Shown here one piece after another: positions 16,344 to 23,999 of a stretch of DNA of 36,496 nucleotides. Position 1 is the stretch's first letter. Each line of letters begins with the position of its first letter. Origin of the DNA: Deltaproteobacteria bacterium (GTDB taxonomy: Bacteria > Myxococcota_A > Polyangia > Haliangiales > Haliangiaceae). Position numbers and translations under genes: made by a program. The notes beneath the pieces were generated by a model. The model was not told where the DNA came from. It was given only the letters and a program-made list of their open reading frames with translations, and made no database searches. The stretch lies in the NCBI GenBank assembly GCA_013813945.1, contig JACCQV010000586.1, positions 1-36,496 of the forward strand, read 5' to 3'.

Positions 16344-17818
16344 GTGACTCCGGTCGACTCAGGCGCTCTGGTTCCCCGTCGCACGACGGAGCGCACCAGA
16401 TCGAGACAACGGCGAAAGGTTGCCGCGGCTACAACTCTCAATGCAATCACGTACACCACGAGTCCAATGATGCTCTCGAGCACGAGCAGCGCCAGCGGAT
16501 ACAAGGGAGGGAGCGCGCGCTCCAACGCCAGGATCGCGATGGCCATCACGGACGCCGCCACGAGAGCTGGCAAGAATGCGCGCACGTAGTCCCGCAACTG
16601 GATGCCGAGCGACGCGCGAACCATCCCGATCTCGACAGGCACGATCACGCAGCAGGCGAGCAAGTAGGCCAGCGCTGCAGACTGTGCTCCTCCTCGGACC
16701 AGGACCAGCAGCAGCGGCACGTACACGCAGACCAGGATGATGTGCAACATCAGGTACGCACGGGTCTTGCCCACAGCCTTGAGCGCCGCGACATTCAGAT
16801 ACGAGAGCGAGATCGGGATACCGGAGATCGCGAAGACTGCCAGGACCGGGGCGCTATCACTCCAGTCCTCGCCAAACACGACCGTCATGACCGGCTCGGC
16901 CGCCACGGTCACACCCGCGTAGATGGGAAAACACAACGCGGCGGTGACCTCGACCATCTTGTACAACGCCTGACGACGGCGCTCTGGATCGGACAGCTTC
17001 GCGAGCGCACTGAATGCCACGGCGTCGCCCGACTTGTTGAGCACCTGGTTCAAGATCTGGAACACTCGCTGTGCGAGCGAGTACATACCGAGGCTCGCGA
17101 TACCCAACCAGCGCGCGATGATCACGGTGTCGAGACGTCGACTGACGAAGTTCAGAAGCGCGCCTCCGAAGATCGGGGATCCAAAGGCGCTCAGCTCCTT
17201 GAGATCAGACACCGAGAATCGCCAGTGCGGTCGCCAGCGCGCCGCTCGCCACAGCGCCAGCGTTCCTACCAGCTCGCCAACCAGGGCCTGGACAATCAGG
17301 CTGTAGAGACCGAGGCCGGAGATCGCACTGACGACACCGGCCGCTCCTCCGATGGCCGCCGCCATGATGGTGCGCAGGGAGAGCGCGCGAAAGTCCATCT
17401 GGCGAATGAGCAACGCGCCGGGGACGATCGTCAGCGATCGAAGGATGAGCGAGATCGAGAGCCACCGGACGACCGGTGCAACAGAAGCCTCGGCGACAAG
17501 CGACGCGATGGGGCCAGCCAGCAGCGCGATGACCAGCGCAATGAGCGCACCGAGTACGGCGTTGAACCAGAATGCAGTGTCCTTGTGGGACTCCGTGAGA
17601 TCTTGCCGCTGTGAGATGAACTCGCCATACCCTTGGCCAATCAGCAGCTCTCCAAGAGCCGTGACGGTGAGTGCGAGGGCAATCGCGCCAAACGCCGACC
17701 GATCCAGGTACCGGGCAAGGACTGCGACGACAACGAGGCTCAGGAGCTTCGCTGCAAGATTCTGGATCAGGTTCCAAGCGACGCCGTGAGCGGACGCGCG
17801 TTTCAGGTCCTGGATCAT
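16340..17818 (-). CDS. Wzx-type polysaccharide flippase (MOP superfamily)
   Basis: An integral inner-membrane protein of 492 residues with about 12-14 hydrophobic segments. Its N terminus (NLIQNLAAKLLSLVV, then LDRSAFGAIALALT) and the segment GQGYGEFISQRQDLT, with YKMVEVTAALCFPIY later, resemble the PST/WzxC branch of oligosaccharide flippases. It would move undecaprenyl-diphosphate-linked repeat units across the inner membrane for Wzy-dependent assembly. The start is ATG 17818. It lies 47 bases downstream of the lipoprotein gene and overlaps the following glycosyltransferase by four bases. It is the only flippase candidate in the window. Confidence 0.88.
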   Translation of the reverse strand: MIQDLKRASAHGVAWNLIQNLAAKLLSLVVVAVLARYLDRSAFGAIALALTVTALGELLIGQGYGEFISQRQDLTESHKDTAFWFNAVLGALIALVIALLAGPIASLVAEASVAPVVRWLSISLILRSLTIVPGALLIRQMDFRALSLRTIMAAAIGGAAGVVSAISGLGLYSLIVQALVGELVGTLALWRAARWRPHWRFSVSDLKELSAFGSPIFGGALLNFVSRRLDTVIIARWLGIASLGMYSLAQRVFQILNQVLNKSGDAVAFSALAKLSDPERRRQALYKMVEVTAALCFPIYAGVTVAAEPVMTVVFGEDWSDSAPVLAVFAISGIPISLSYLNVAALKAVGKTRAYLMLHIILVCVYVPLLLVLVRGGAQSAALAYLLACCVIVPVEIGMVRASLGIQLRDYVRAFLPALVAASVMAIAILALERALPPLYPLALLVLESIIGLVVYVIALRVVAAATFRRCLDLVRSVVRRGTRAPESTGVT

Positions 17819-17865
17819 GTGCGCACGGGCGACTCGAAGAACCGCCGACTAGTCTCGCGAGGAGA

Positions 17866-18714
17866 CTACCACCCCAATGCCGAGAGCATCGCGCGGAGGT
17901 CTGCGTCGCTGATCTCGGCAGACGTGCCGTACCAGGCGGCCATATAGAGACAACGTAGATCCGGCGAGGGATTGTTGGCGCCGCCCAGGACCAAACCTCG
18001 ACTTCCTTGCAGAGGAACGTATGGCAACTGAACCAGCTCCTGAGACGTGAGGATCTTCTGCTGCATGTTCGTCACGTCGAGTTTGAGCAACATCGGTATC
18101 ACCGCAGAACCATAGTTCACGGTGCCACTCGCATAGGTACCGTTGATGCCAATGCGCAGACGGAGATTTCCATCGAGCTCGACGTCTGCTCGACGCCCCT
18201 GGATCCCCGAACCGCCGAACAGAATGGAGCGGATACCAGGCGGATTTGGGATGTCCAGGATCTGAAAGACCAGCAGGACCGTCATCGAGGTCGTCGCCAC
18301 GTCGGGAAGCGATGCATCGGTGTTGTTGTAGAACTCGCGGTTGCTGAAGTCGGGCATTCCCACGGCCAAGCGGGTCCAACCGAGCACGGGCTGCCGGAAC
18401 AGCGGGCTGTTCCGTACTCCCAGATCGACGTTCCCGGTGACATCGATCAACCCTGTGCCCGACGCGAGATCCTGCATGGGCCAGAGCCCTTGTGGCGGAT
18501 CCACGTTCAGGTTGCGCACGGCGATCAAGGACGTCCATTCCGCGGCCGTCGCGGGGGCGCCCTTTCCACTGCTCGGGTCGATGGTCCAGGTCGCGGCAAT
18601 GTCGGGCGGAACGTCGGGGGGCGGCGCGTCCACCATCTCAGCCGGCGGCTCGAGGGAGAACCCACAGCCGGCGACGAGGAGGAGCATGGCCGAGCAACGC
18701 ACGGCGCGAAGCAT
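17866..18714 (-). CDS. Lipoprotein with LamG/concanavalin-like domain
   Basis: The 282-residue protein starts at ATG 18714 with a short charged N terminus, a hydrophobic core and the lipobox LVAGC, so Cys17 would be lipidated. An Asp/Pro-rich linker (VDAPPPDVPPD) follows. The remaining ~220 residues look like a concanavalin A-like beta-sandwich: LWPMQDL, a TSMTVLLVFQI strand, GNLRLRIGING near 190, and the typical end YMAAWYGTSAEISDADLRAM (in pieces). The upstream extension of the frame crosses the divergent promoter and is not used. It is probably at the cell surface or periplasm and may bind or shape the polysaccharide. It leads the minus-strand flippase operon. Confidence 0.7.
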   Translation of the reverse strand: MLRAVRCSAMLLLVAGCGFSLEPPAEMVDAPPPDVPPDIAATWTIDPSSGKGAPATAAEWTSLIAVRNLNVDPPQGLWPMQDLASGTGLIDVTGNVDLGVRNSPLFRQPVLGWTRLAVGMPDFSNREFYNNTDASLPDVATTSMTVLLVFQILDIPNPPGIRSILFGGSGIQGRRADVELDGNLRLRIGINGTYASGTVNYGSAVIPMLLKLDVTNMQQKILTSQELVQLPYVPLQGSRGLVLGGANNPSPDLRCLYMAAWYGTSAEISDADLRAMLSALGW

Positions 18715-18782
18715 ATCCCAAGAGTGCCCCCGATCCGAGGAACCCGGATGTGACGGCCGCCGGGCGGAAGGGATTGGAGACC

Positions 18783-18811
18783 TTGTCGTCGGAGAGCTGA
18801 AGGCATACGAT
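18783..18811 (+). promoter_or_regulatory. Possible sigma-70-like promoter for the oxygenase operon
   Basis: TTGTCG at 18783-18788 and TACGAT at 18806-18811 are separated by 17 bases in the 109-bp divergent region. Transcription would begin near 18818, leaving a leader of only about six bases before GTG 18824. This fits the lack of a ribosome site there. Each box matches consensus at four of six positions, so this is tentative. ATCCG/CGGAT at 18733-18749 forms a small inverted repeat in the same region. Confidence 0.3.
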
Positions 18812-18823
18812 TCGCGACCGCAA

Positions 18824-19549
18824 GTGAGCCATCTGTACGAAGTCACCTCGTTCCAAGAGGTCTACGACCGCATCGACAGCATTCGCGACACTGTCGACAC
18901 CATCGGCTTCGCGATCATCCGCGGTTCCGTTTCAGGCGGCGACATCGAACGCTACAAGGGGCGGGTCAGACACCTCTACTCCCCGGTGAGTGACGTCCGG
19001 ATCTCCGGACACTATCAACGCGGCAGCAAGGACTTTCAGCGTCTCGATCTGGGCGAATACCCCTCGTCGTCGCGGTTTGCTCGCTACTTCTTCTTCTTCT
19101 CGTGGAACGAAAACGATCAGCATTTTCTCGACATCAATCGCGCTCAGATGCGCATCTTCAATCTGCTCGCGCGCCAGCCTTCGAGCTTCGGGCTCGAAGG
19201 CGACGACGACGATAATCGATTTCGCGTGAGCTTCGTCATCCAGTATCCGCTCGGTGGCGGCTTCATGTCGAAGCATCGGGAACACTCGAAGGTGAAGGAT
19301 GACAAGGCGTACGTCGTCTACCTTGCGCTGACCACGCGAGGGATCGACTACGACAAGGGTGGCGGCTATGTCGTCATCAACGACACGATGACCGACATCG
19401 AAGAACATGTCCTCGCATCAGACCTGGTTGTCTATCGAGGCGACATGTTCCACGGCGTGAATGGAATCGATCGCGACAAGCCGGTCGTGCTGAACGAAGT
19501 GTGCGGACGGATGATCTTGACCACGCAGGTCAACTACTTCACCCCCTGA
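18824..19549 (+). CDS. Putative Fe(II)/2-oxoglutarate-dependent oxygenase
   Basis: A soluble protein of 241 residues. Its C-terminal half carries the spacing expected of a 2-oxoglutarate oxygenase: His151-x-Glu153 (KHREHSK), His210 in DLVVYRGDMFHGV, and Arg229 in GRMILTTQ for the co-substrate. Beta-strand-rich segments (RVSFVIQYPLGGGF, AYVVYLALT, GGGYVVIND) agree with a double-stranded helix fold. It might hydroxylate or oxidise a sugar or lipid-linked intermediate. GTG 18824 is chosen because similarity-like sequence begins there. ATG 18686 is in frame behind a GAGGAGGAG stretch, but that stretch is the antisense of leucine codons in the lipoprotein signal peptide. Family assignment is from motifs only. 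Confidence 0.55.
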   Translation: MSHLYEVTSFQEVYDRIDSIRDTVDTIGFAIIRGSVSGGDIERYKGRVRHLYSPVSDVRISGHYQRGSKDFQRLDLGEYPSSSRFARYFFFFSWNENDQHFLDINRAQMRIFNLLARQPSSFGLEGDDDDNRFRVSFVIQYPLGGGFMSKHREHSKVKDDKAYVVYLALTTRGIDYDKGGGYVVINDTMTDIEEHVLASDLVVYRGDMFHGVNGIDRDKPVVLNEVCGRMILTTQVNYFTP

Positions 19550-19556
19550 GCCACGA

Positions 19557-20555
19557 ATGTCTGCCCGCTCGATCACGATGGTCACGTATCACTACGTACG
19601 CGACCTCCCCCGCACGCAGTACCCTCGAATCAAGGCGCTGCTCACATCCGACTTCGAGCAGCAGCTCGCGTATCTGACTCGCTTTTACCGGTTCGTGACG
19701 GTTCAGGACTGCCTCGGCGCGATCTACGGCGGAGCGGAGCTGCCCGCCAACAGCGCCCTGCTGACCTTCGACGACGGGTACATGGATCACTATCAGACGG
19801 TGTTGCCGATGCTCGTCGAGCGAGGAATTCAGGGCGCATTCTTTCCGCCGGCGGAAGCGGTGATGACCGAGAAGGTCCTGAGCGTCAACAAGATCCACCT
19901 GATCCTGGCTGCGACGCTCGATCATGATGCCTTGCTCGAGGAGCTCCTCCCGCTTCTCGATGCGCTGCGACCCGAGTTCGGCTACGAGGACAATGAAGCC
20001 CTGTTTCAGCGACTCGCAATCGCGGACCGCTTCGACACCGCGAAGATCGTGTTCATCAAGCGAGTCCTCCAGAAGGGGCTGCCGACGGTCGCCAGGGATC
20101 GGATCGTCGACATCCTGTTCGCCAGACATGTATCGACGGATGAAGCAGCCGTGTCTCGCGAGCTGTACGTCAGCCGCGACCAGCTCCGCACCATGGCGCA
20201 GCAAGGCATGTACATCGGCAACCATGGCTTTAACCATGTGTGGCTTGGCGAGATGCCCCGGGCGGCGCAGGTCGAGGAGATCGACAGATCTCTCGAGTTC
20301 CACGCGGAGCTGGGGCTGGGAGGTACGAAGGACTGGGTCATGTGTTACCCGTACGGCTCGTACGACGACTCGTTGCTCTCGGTGATCCGCGAACGCGGCT
20401 GCAAGCTCGGGCTCAGCTCGCGCATGGGAGTCGCGCGTCTCGACCGCGAGAATGCTTTCACCCTCGAGCGCCTCGATACGAACGATCTTCCGAAGGCGGC
20501 CACGGCGGCGCCATCCAGGTGGACGGAACAGGTGGTTGGCAGCGAGCACGGATGA
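19557..20555 (+). CDS. Polysaccharide deacetylase (CE4/NodB fold)
   Basis: The 332-residue protein has the NodB motifs: LLTFDDGYMDHY at 68-79 with Asp72/Asp73, and GNHGFNHVWL at 221-230 with zinc ligands His223 and His227. The early segment MVTYHYV and FYRFVTVQD are typical of deacetylases in exopolysaccharide loci. Between the two motifs is an unusually long insert (roughly residues 100-210). No signal peptide is obvious, so it may act in the cytoplasm on lipid-linked or nucleotide sugars, unlike the secreted deacetylases. The start ATG 19557 is seven bases after the oxygenase stop; its stop overlaps the acetyltransferase start. Confidence 0.8.
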   Translation: MSARSITMVTYHYVRDLPRTQYPRIKALLTSDFEQQLAYLTRFYRFVTVQDCLGAIYGGAELPANSALLTFDDGYMDHYQTVLPMLVERGIQGAFFPPAEAVMTEKVLSVNKIHLILAATLDHDALLEELLPLLDALRPEFGYEDNEALFQRLAIADRFDTAKIVFIKRVLQKGLPTVARDRIVDILFARHVSTDEAAVSRELYVSRDQLRTMAQQGMYIGNHGFNHVWLGEMPRAAQVEEIDRSLEFHAELGLGGTKDWVMCYPYGSYDDSLLSVIRERGCKLGLSSRMGVARLDRENAFTLERLDTNDLPKAATAAPSRWTEQVVGSEHG

Positions 20556-21667
20556 CCACTTCGCGCGATATCCGACGGGCGCGCATGGACGATGTTCCTG
20601 CCCTGCAGCAGTTCTTCCAGCAATCCTATGGGCCCGACACCGTGTTCAAGAGTGCTGACTTCTTGCAATGGTTCCTCGGCGGAGTCTCGAGCGTAGACAC
20701 ATCATCACCCGAGTTATTGAACGCCTATGTCGCGCTCGATGGCGCTCGCGTGGTGGCCCACTATGGCTACATCCCGACGCGGTTGCGAGTTGGCGGCTCC
20801 GAGGTTCCCCACGTCTGGGGCGTCAATGCGTACACGCTTCCAGAGGTCCGCGGTGAAGGGCTCGGGCGCAAGCTCGTCGACGTGGTGCGTGCGCAGTTCG
20901 AGAGCTTCGGGGTGATCGGGTTCAGCTCCAGCACCGCCGACTTCTACGCATCGCTGGGCTTCAATGTGTTCGAGAAGCGGAGGTTCCGCCGGCATGTTCT
21001 GGTCCTCCAGCCGGAGATCGCGGACATCGTCGCGCTCATTGGCACAACCGAGCATCCCGGCGCCGAGAAGCTCACGAGGATGGCCTCGCTTCCCCACACG
21101 ACTGCCGCGGCGTCGACCGCAGACCCTGATTCCTGGATCGATGCGGTGCCGTCCGCGCTGGAGGCGATCTGCTCGCCCGTCCGCGATCGGGCCTGGCTCC
21201 GGTGGCGGTTCTCTCCGAGATCGCTGCTCGACTATCAGACCCGCTATCTGGTCAGCAGTCTCGTCGATCGCGCGATGATCGCGTTCCGAACCGTCGCGCT
21301 GCCGCCCACGCGTCACGTCATGACGCGCGTGGTGGATCTGTTCGGAGACCTCGCGTCCTCCCGTGCGCTGTTGCTCGAGACCTGCCTCCGGGCCCGGGAT
21401 GCTGGCCACATCTACGTCGAGCTCTCCAGCATGGGGAGCCTCTATGACGAGCTTCTCCAGGAGCTGGGGTTCGTGCTCCTCGAAGACGACGAGCAGAGCT
21501 GTTTGCCGTTGCTCACCAGCCCCGTTGCGTTCAAATCCAACACCGAATACGTCGGATTATCGTCCCGGGGAGACGACCCGTTGACGCGGTCGCTGCGCTC
21601 AGAATCGGTCTACTTCACATCTGCGGACTCAGATCGCGATCGCAGAGGCCGCCTGGCCGCTGGTTGA
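20552..21667 (+). CDS. GNAT-family N-acyltransferase
   Basis: The protein has 371 residues. The N-terminal ~150 form a GNAT domain: RRARMDDVPALQQFF at the start, then VVAHYGYIPTRLRV, and motif A PEVRGEGLGRKLVD near 107-120 with the acyl-CoA pyrophosphate loop RGEGLGR, followed by FYASLGFNVFEKR. The C-terminal half looks like a second, degenerate GNAT-like region (WLRWRFSPRSLLDY, then YVELSSM), as in bacterial tandem-GNAT proteins. ATG 20552 overlaps the deacetylase stop (ATGA). Pairing a deacetylase with an acyltransferase suggests swapping one N-acyl group for another on the same sugar. That is inference. Confidence 0.75.
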   Translation: MTTSRDIRRARMDDVPALQQFFQQSYGPDTVFKSADFLQWFLGGVSSVDTSSPELLNAYVALDGARVVAHYGYIPTRLRVGGSEVPHVWGVNAYTLPEVRGEGLGRKLVDVVRAQFESFGVIGFSSSTADFYASLGFNVFEKRRFRRHVLVLQPEIADIVALIGTTEHPGAEKLTRMASLPHTTAAASTADPDSWIDAVPSALEAICSPVRDRAWLRWRFSPRSLLDYQTRYLVSSLVDRAMIAFRTVALPPTRHVMTRVVDLFGDLASSRALLLETCLRARDAGHIYVELSSMGSLYDELLQELGFVLLEDDEQSCLPLLTSPVAFKSNTEYVGLSSRGDDPLTRSLRSESVYFTSADSDRDRRGRLAAG

Positions 21668-21689
21668 CCCCGCTTCGACGACGACCGGG

Positions 21690-21717
21690 TTGCTTCGAGG
21701 GGGCATCTCGGTAGAAT
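21690..21717 (+). promoter_or_regulatory. Possible internal promoter upstream of the UDP-sugar dehydrogenase
   Basis: TTGCTT at 21690-21695 and TAGAAT at 21712-21717 have a 16-base spacer. They lie in the 91-bp gap that is the widest in this plus-strand run. The -10 match is good (five of six), the -35 match weak. The -10 box overlaps the hairpin at 21699-21723. Confidence 0.3.
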
Positions 21718-21723
21718 GCCCCC
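21699..21723. repeat. Intergenic inverted repeat (GGGGGCAT / ATGCCCCC)
   Basis: GGGGGCAT (21699-21706) and ATGCCCCC (21716-21723) form a perfect 8-bp stem with a 9-base loop. A second small hairpin follows at once (GCGCT 21724-21728, AGCGC 21733-21737). No T-run follows. It could be an operator covering the putative promoter, an attenuator or a processing site between the modification genes and the dehydrogenase. Confidence 0.45.
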
Positions 21724-21758
21724 GCGCTTCAGAGCGCCTCACCCAGAGGCAGATCACC

Positions 21759-23021
21759 ATGTTTGAGTACGACGTCTGCATCGTGGGCACTGGCCGAGTC
21801 GGCCTTCCACTTGGTCTCTCTTTGATGGAGACAGGAGCACTGGTCACCGGCGTTGATCGCGACGCCGCGCTACGAGACCAGGTCAACAGCGGCAAGATGC
21901 CGTTCCAGGAGCCCGGGTACACGGAGCTCGTAGGGACCCGCCGGTTTCAGATTCACGATTCGCCCTCGGTCATCGCGAATGCTCGAGCACTCGTGATCAC
22001 CGTCGGCACACCGCTGCACAATCACATCGAGACCGACCTTGGTCAGGTGCGTTCGGTGCTCGAGTCCATCGCACCACATCTTCGTCCAGGTCAGCTGCTG
22101 TGCTTGCGCAGCACCGTCGCGCCCGGAACGACGACGTACGTTGCACGTTGGCTCGAACGGCACACCAAGCTCGTCCTCGGACGTGACCTCGGCCTCGCCT
22201 TCTGTCCCGAGCGGATCGTCGAGGGAAAAGCGTACGAGGAGCTCCGCACGCTACCGCAGATCATTGGCACCCAGGATGCGGCGAGCGCAGAGGCAGCGGC
22301 CGCCCTCTTCGGCCGCCTCACCAATGACTTGCTGCACTCTGATTTTGTGACCGCAGAGCTCGTCAAGCTGTTCAACAACATCACGCGGTACGTTCACTTC
22401 GCGCTCGCGAACCACCTCGCGTTGGTCTCTGACACGCTCGGTGCGAACATCTTCGAGATTCAGCGGCTGACGAACTACAAGTATCCGCGGCACGGAGTCG
22501 CGAGTCCGGGGTTCACGGCGGGAACATGCCTGCGCAAGGACTTCGGCATGATCAACGAGTGGACGCCCTACCCCGACCTGCTGCTGTCGGCGTGGAAGAT
22601 GAACGAGTACATGCCGATGTTCATCGTTCAGCACCTCAAGCAGCGCACGCAGATTTTTGAACGCCGTATCGTCGTTCTCGGCTACACGTTCAAGGCCGAC
22701 TCCGACGACACGCGAGACAGCTTGGTCCCCAAGCTCCTGCGCTATGTCGAGCGCGAGCTGCCGACCGAGCTTCGAGTTTCGGATCACCACCTTCCAGATC
22801 CGATCGTGGACCCGTCCTACGGGACCGCTCGGAACTGGAACGCCAAGGCAGCGATCGAGGACGCCGACAGCGTGATCATCGCGACCAATCACACAGGATA
22901 CGGCAACGTGCTCCGTGAGCTGTGCGTGCGGCGCCCCGATGCCTGGGTCGCCGATCTGTGGAACGTCGGAAAAATTGGCAAAGTGTTCTATCAGGCCCGC
23001 GAACTGGCAGGTCTCGAGTGA
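21759..23021 (+). CDS. UDP-sugar 6-dehydrogenase (UDP-glucose/UDP-ManNAc family)
   Basis: A 420-residue enzyme that oxidises a UDP-hexose at C6 twice to a uronic acid. Seen: the NAD motif IVGTGRVGLPLGLSL near 8-22, STVAPGTT near 117, CPERIVEGKAYEEL near 148, AELVKLFNN with the catalytic Lys near 201, GFTAGTCLRKDFG near 250 with the catalytic Cys, and GYTFKADSDDTRDS near 308. The Cys loop and the segment TPLHNHIETDLGQV differ from the usual WecC and Ugd sequences, so the substrate (UDP-Glc, UDP-GlcNAc or UDP-ManNAc) is uncertain. ATG 21759 is chosen by the conserved N terminus. Its stop overlaps the next gene (GTGA). Confidence 0.85.
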   Translation: MFEYDVCIVGTGRVGLPLGLSLMETGALVTGVDRDAALRDQVNSGKMPFQEPGYTELVGTRRFQIHDSPSVIANARALVITVGTPLHNHIETDLGQVRSVLESIAPHLRPGQLLCLRSTVAPGTTTYVARWLERHTKLVLGRDLGLAFCPERIVEGKAYEELRTLPQIIGTQDAASAEAAAALFGRLTNDLLHSDFVTAELVKLFNNITRYVHFALANHLALVSDTLGANIFEIQRLTNYKYPRHGVASPGFTAGTCLRKDFGMINEWTPYPDLLLSAWKMNEYMPMFIVQHLKQRTQIFERRIVVLGYTFKADSDDTRDSLVPKLLRYVERELPTELRVSDHHLPDPIVDPSYGTARNWNAKAAIEDADSVIIATNHTGYGNVLRELCVRRPDAWVADLWNVGKIGKVFYQARELAGLE

Positions 23022-23995
23022 GCACGTCGATCATCACCGGCGCAGCAGGTTTCATCGGGTACGCGCTCGCCCACCGACTGGCGCAGGATCCCGAACACCA
23101 GCTGATCCTGATCGATAACTTCCTGCGAGGGGAAGACGACAAGGCATACGCGGCCCTTGGCGAGCGATCGAACGTCACGCTGTTGAAGATCGACCTCAGC
23201 GCCCCCGATGCCATCGAGCGTCTGCCCGACGTCGCTGTCGACTTCGTCTTTCATCTTGCTGCGCTCAATGGGACGCAGAACTTCTACGAACGTCCTTACG
23301 AGGTGCTCAAGCACAGCACCGTACCGACGTTTTCACTCGTCGAGAAATACGTCACCTCGAACAAGGTTCGAAGTCGCTTCCTGTATGCGGGGAGCTCCGA
23401 GGCGTACGCCAGCACGGTCACCCGTTTCAACTGGCCCGTACCGACCGCCGAAGATGTACCGCTCAGTATCGAAGATCCGACGAACGCACGCTGGTCGTAC
23501 GGAGTCTCCAAGCTGCACGGTGAGGTCCTGACGTGCGTCGCCTGCAAGCAGTTCGGCGTGCCGTTCACCGCGATTCGCTACCACAACGTTTATGGCCCAA
23601 GGATGGGCGACAAGCACGTGATCCCGGACTTCGTTCATCGGATGAACGATCAGGTCTATTCGCTGTACGGCCACGAGGACACGCGCTCGTTCCTCTACAT
23701 CGAGGATGCTGTGGCAGCGACGATCCAGCTCGCGAAGGCTCCAGCGGCCGCGGACCAGATCGTCAACGTGGGCAGCACCGAGGAAGTCACGATCGCGAAG
23801 CTGGGCGAGATGATGATGCGTGTGGCCGGGATCCGTGCGCCGATCGAGCTGTTCCCGTCACCTCAGGGCAGCGTCAAGCGGCGGGCCCCCGACGTTGCCA
23901 AGCTCCGCTCGATCACGGGCTTCGAGCCCGCGTGGACTCTGGAGCGTGGGTTGGCTGAAACGGTAGCCTGGTATCGCTCTCACCCGAAGACGTGA
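23018..23995 (+). CDS. NAD-dependent epimerase/dehydratase, possibly UDP-uronate processing
   Basis: An extended SDR of 325 residues. Seen: TGAAGFIGYALA near 7, HLAALNGTQNFYERP near 84, AGSSEAYAS near 124, the catalytic pair in SYGVSKLHGE near 160, RYHNVYGPRMGD near 186 and RSFLYIEDAVAA near 219. NVYGPRM and the DPTNARWSYG segment recall UDP-glucuronate decarboxylases and related epimerases. Direct coupling to the UDP-sugar dehydrogenase suggests it acts on the uronate made there (decarboxylation or 4-epimerisation). The start GTG 23018 overlaps the dehydrogenase stop (GTGA). The precise reaction is not decided by the sequence. Confidence 0.75.
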   Translation: MSTSIITGAAGFIGYALAHRLAQDPEHQLILIDNFLRGEDDKAYAALGERSNVTLLKIDLSAPDAIERLPDVAVDFVFHLAALNGTQNFYERPYEVLKHSTVPTFSLVEKYVTSNKVRSRFLYAGSSEAYASTVTRFNWPVPTAEDVPLSIEDPTNARWSYGVSKLHGEVLTCVACKQFGVPFTAIRYHNVYGPRMGDKHVIPDFVHRMNDQVYSLYGHEDTRSFLYIEDAVAATIQLAKAPAAADQIVNVGSTEEVTIAKLGEMMMRVAGIRAPIELFPSPQGSVKRRAPDVAKLRSITGFEPAWTLERGLAETVAWYRSHPKT

Positions 23996-23999
23996 GGGC

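Noticed and set aside
18686..18823. ATG 18686 behind GAGGAGGAG as the oxygenase start
   Set aside because: The purine stretch is the antisense of consecutive leucine codons in the divergent lipoprotein signal peptide, spacing to the ATG is poor, and the extra 46 residues look like non-coding translation.
19082..19102. TTC tandem repeat in the oxygenase gene as a phase-variation tract
   Set aside because: Only four in-frame units encoding Phe; whole-codon slippage would not switch the gene off and the tract is short.
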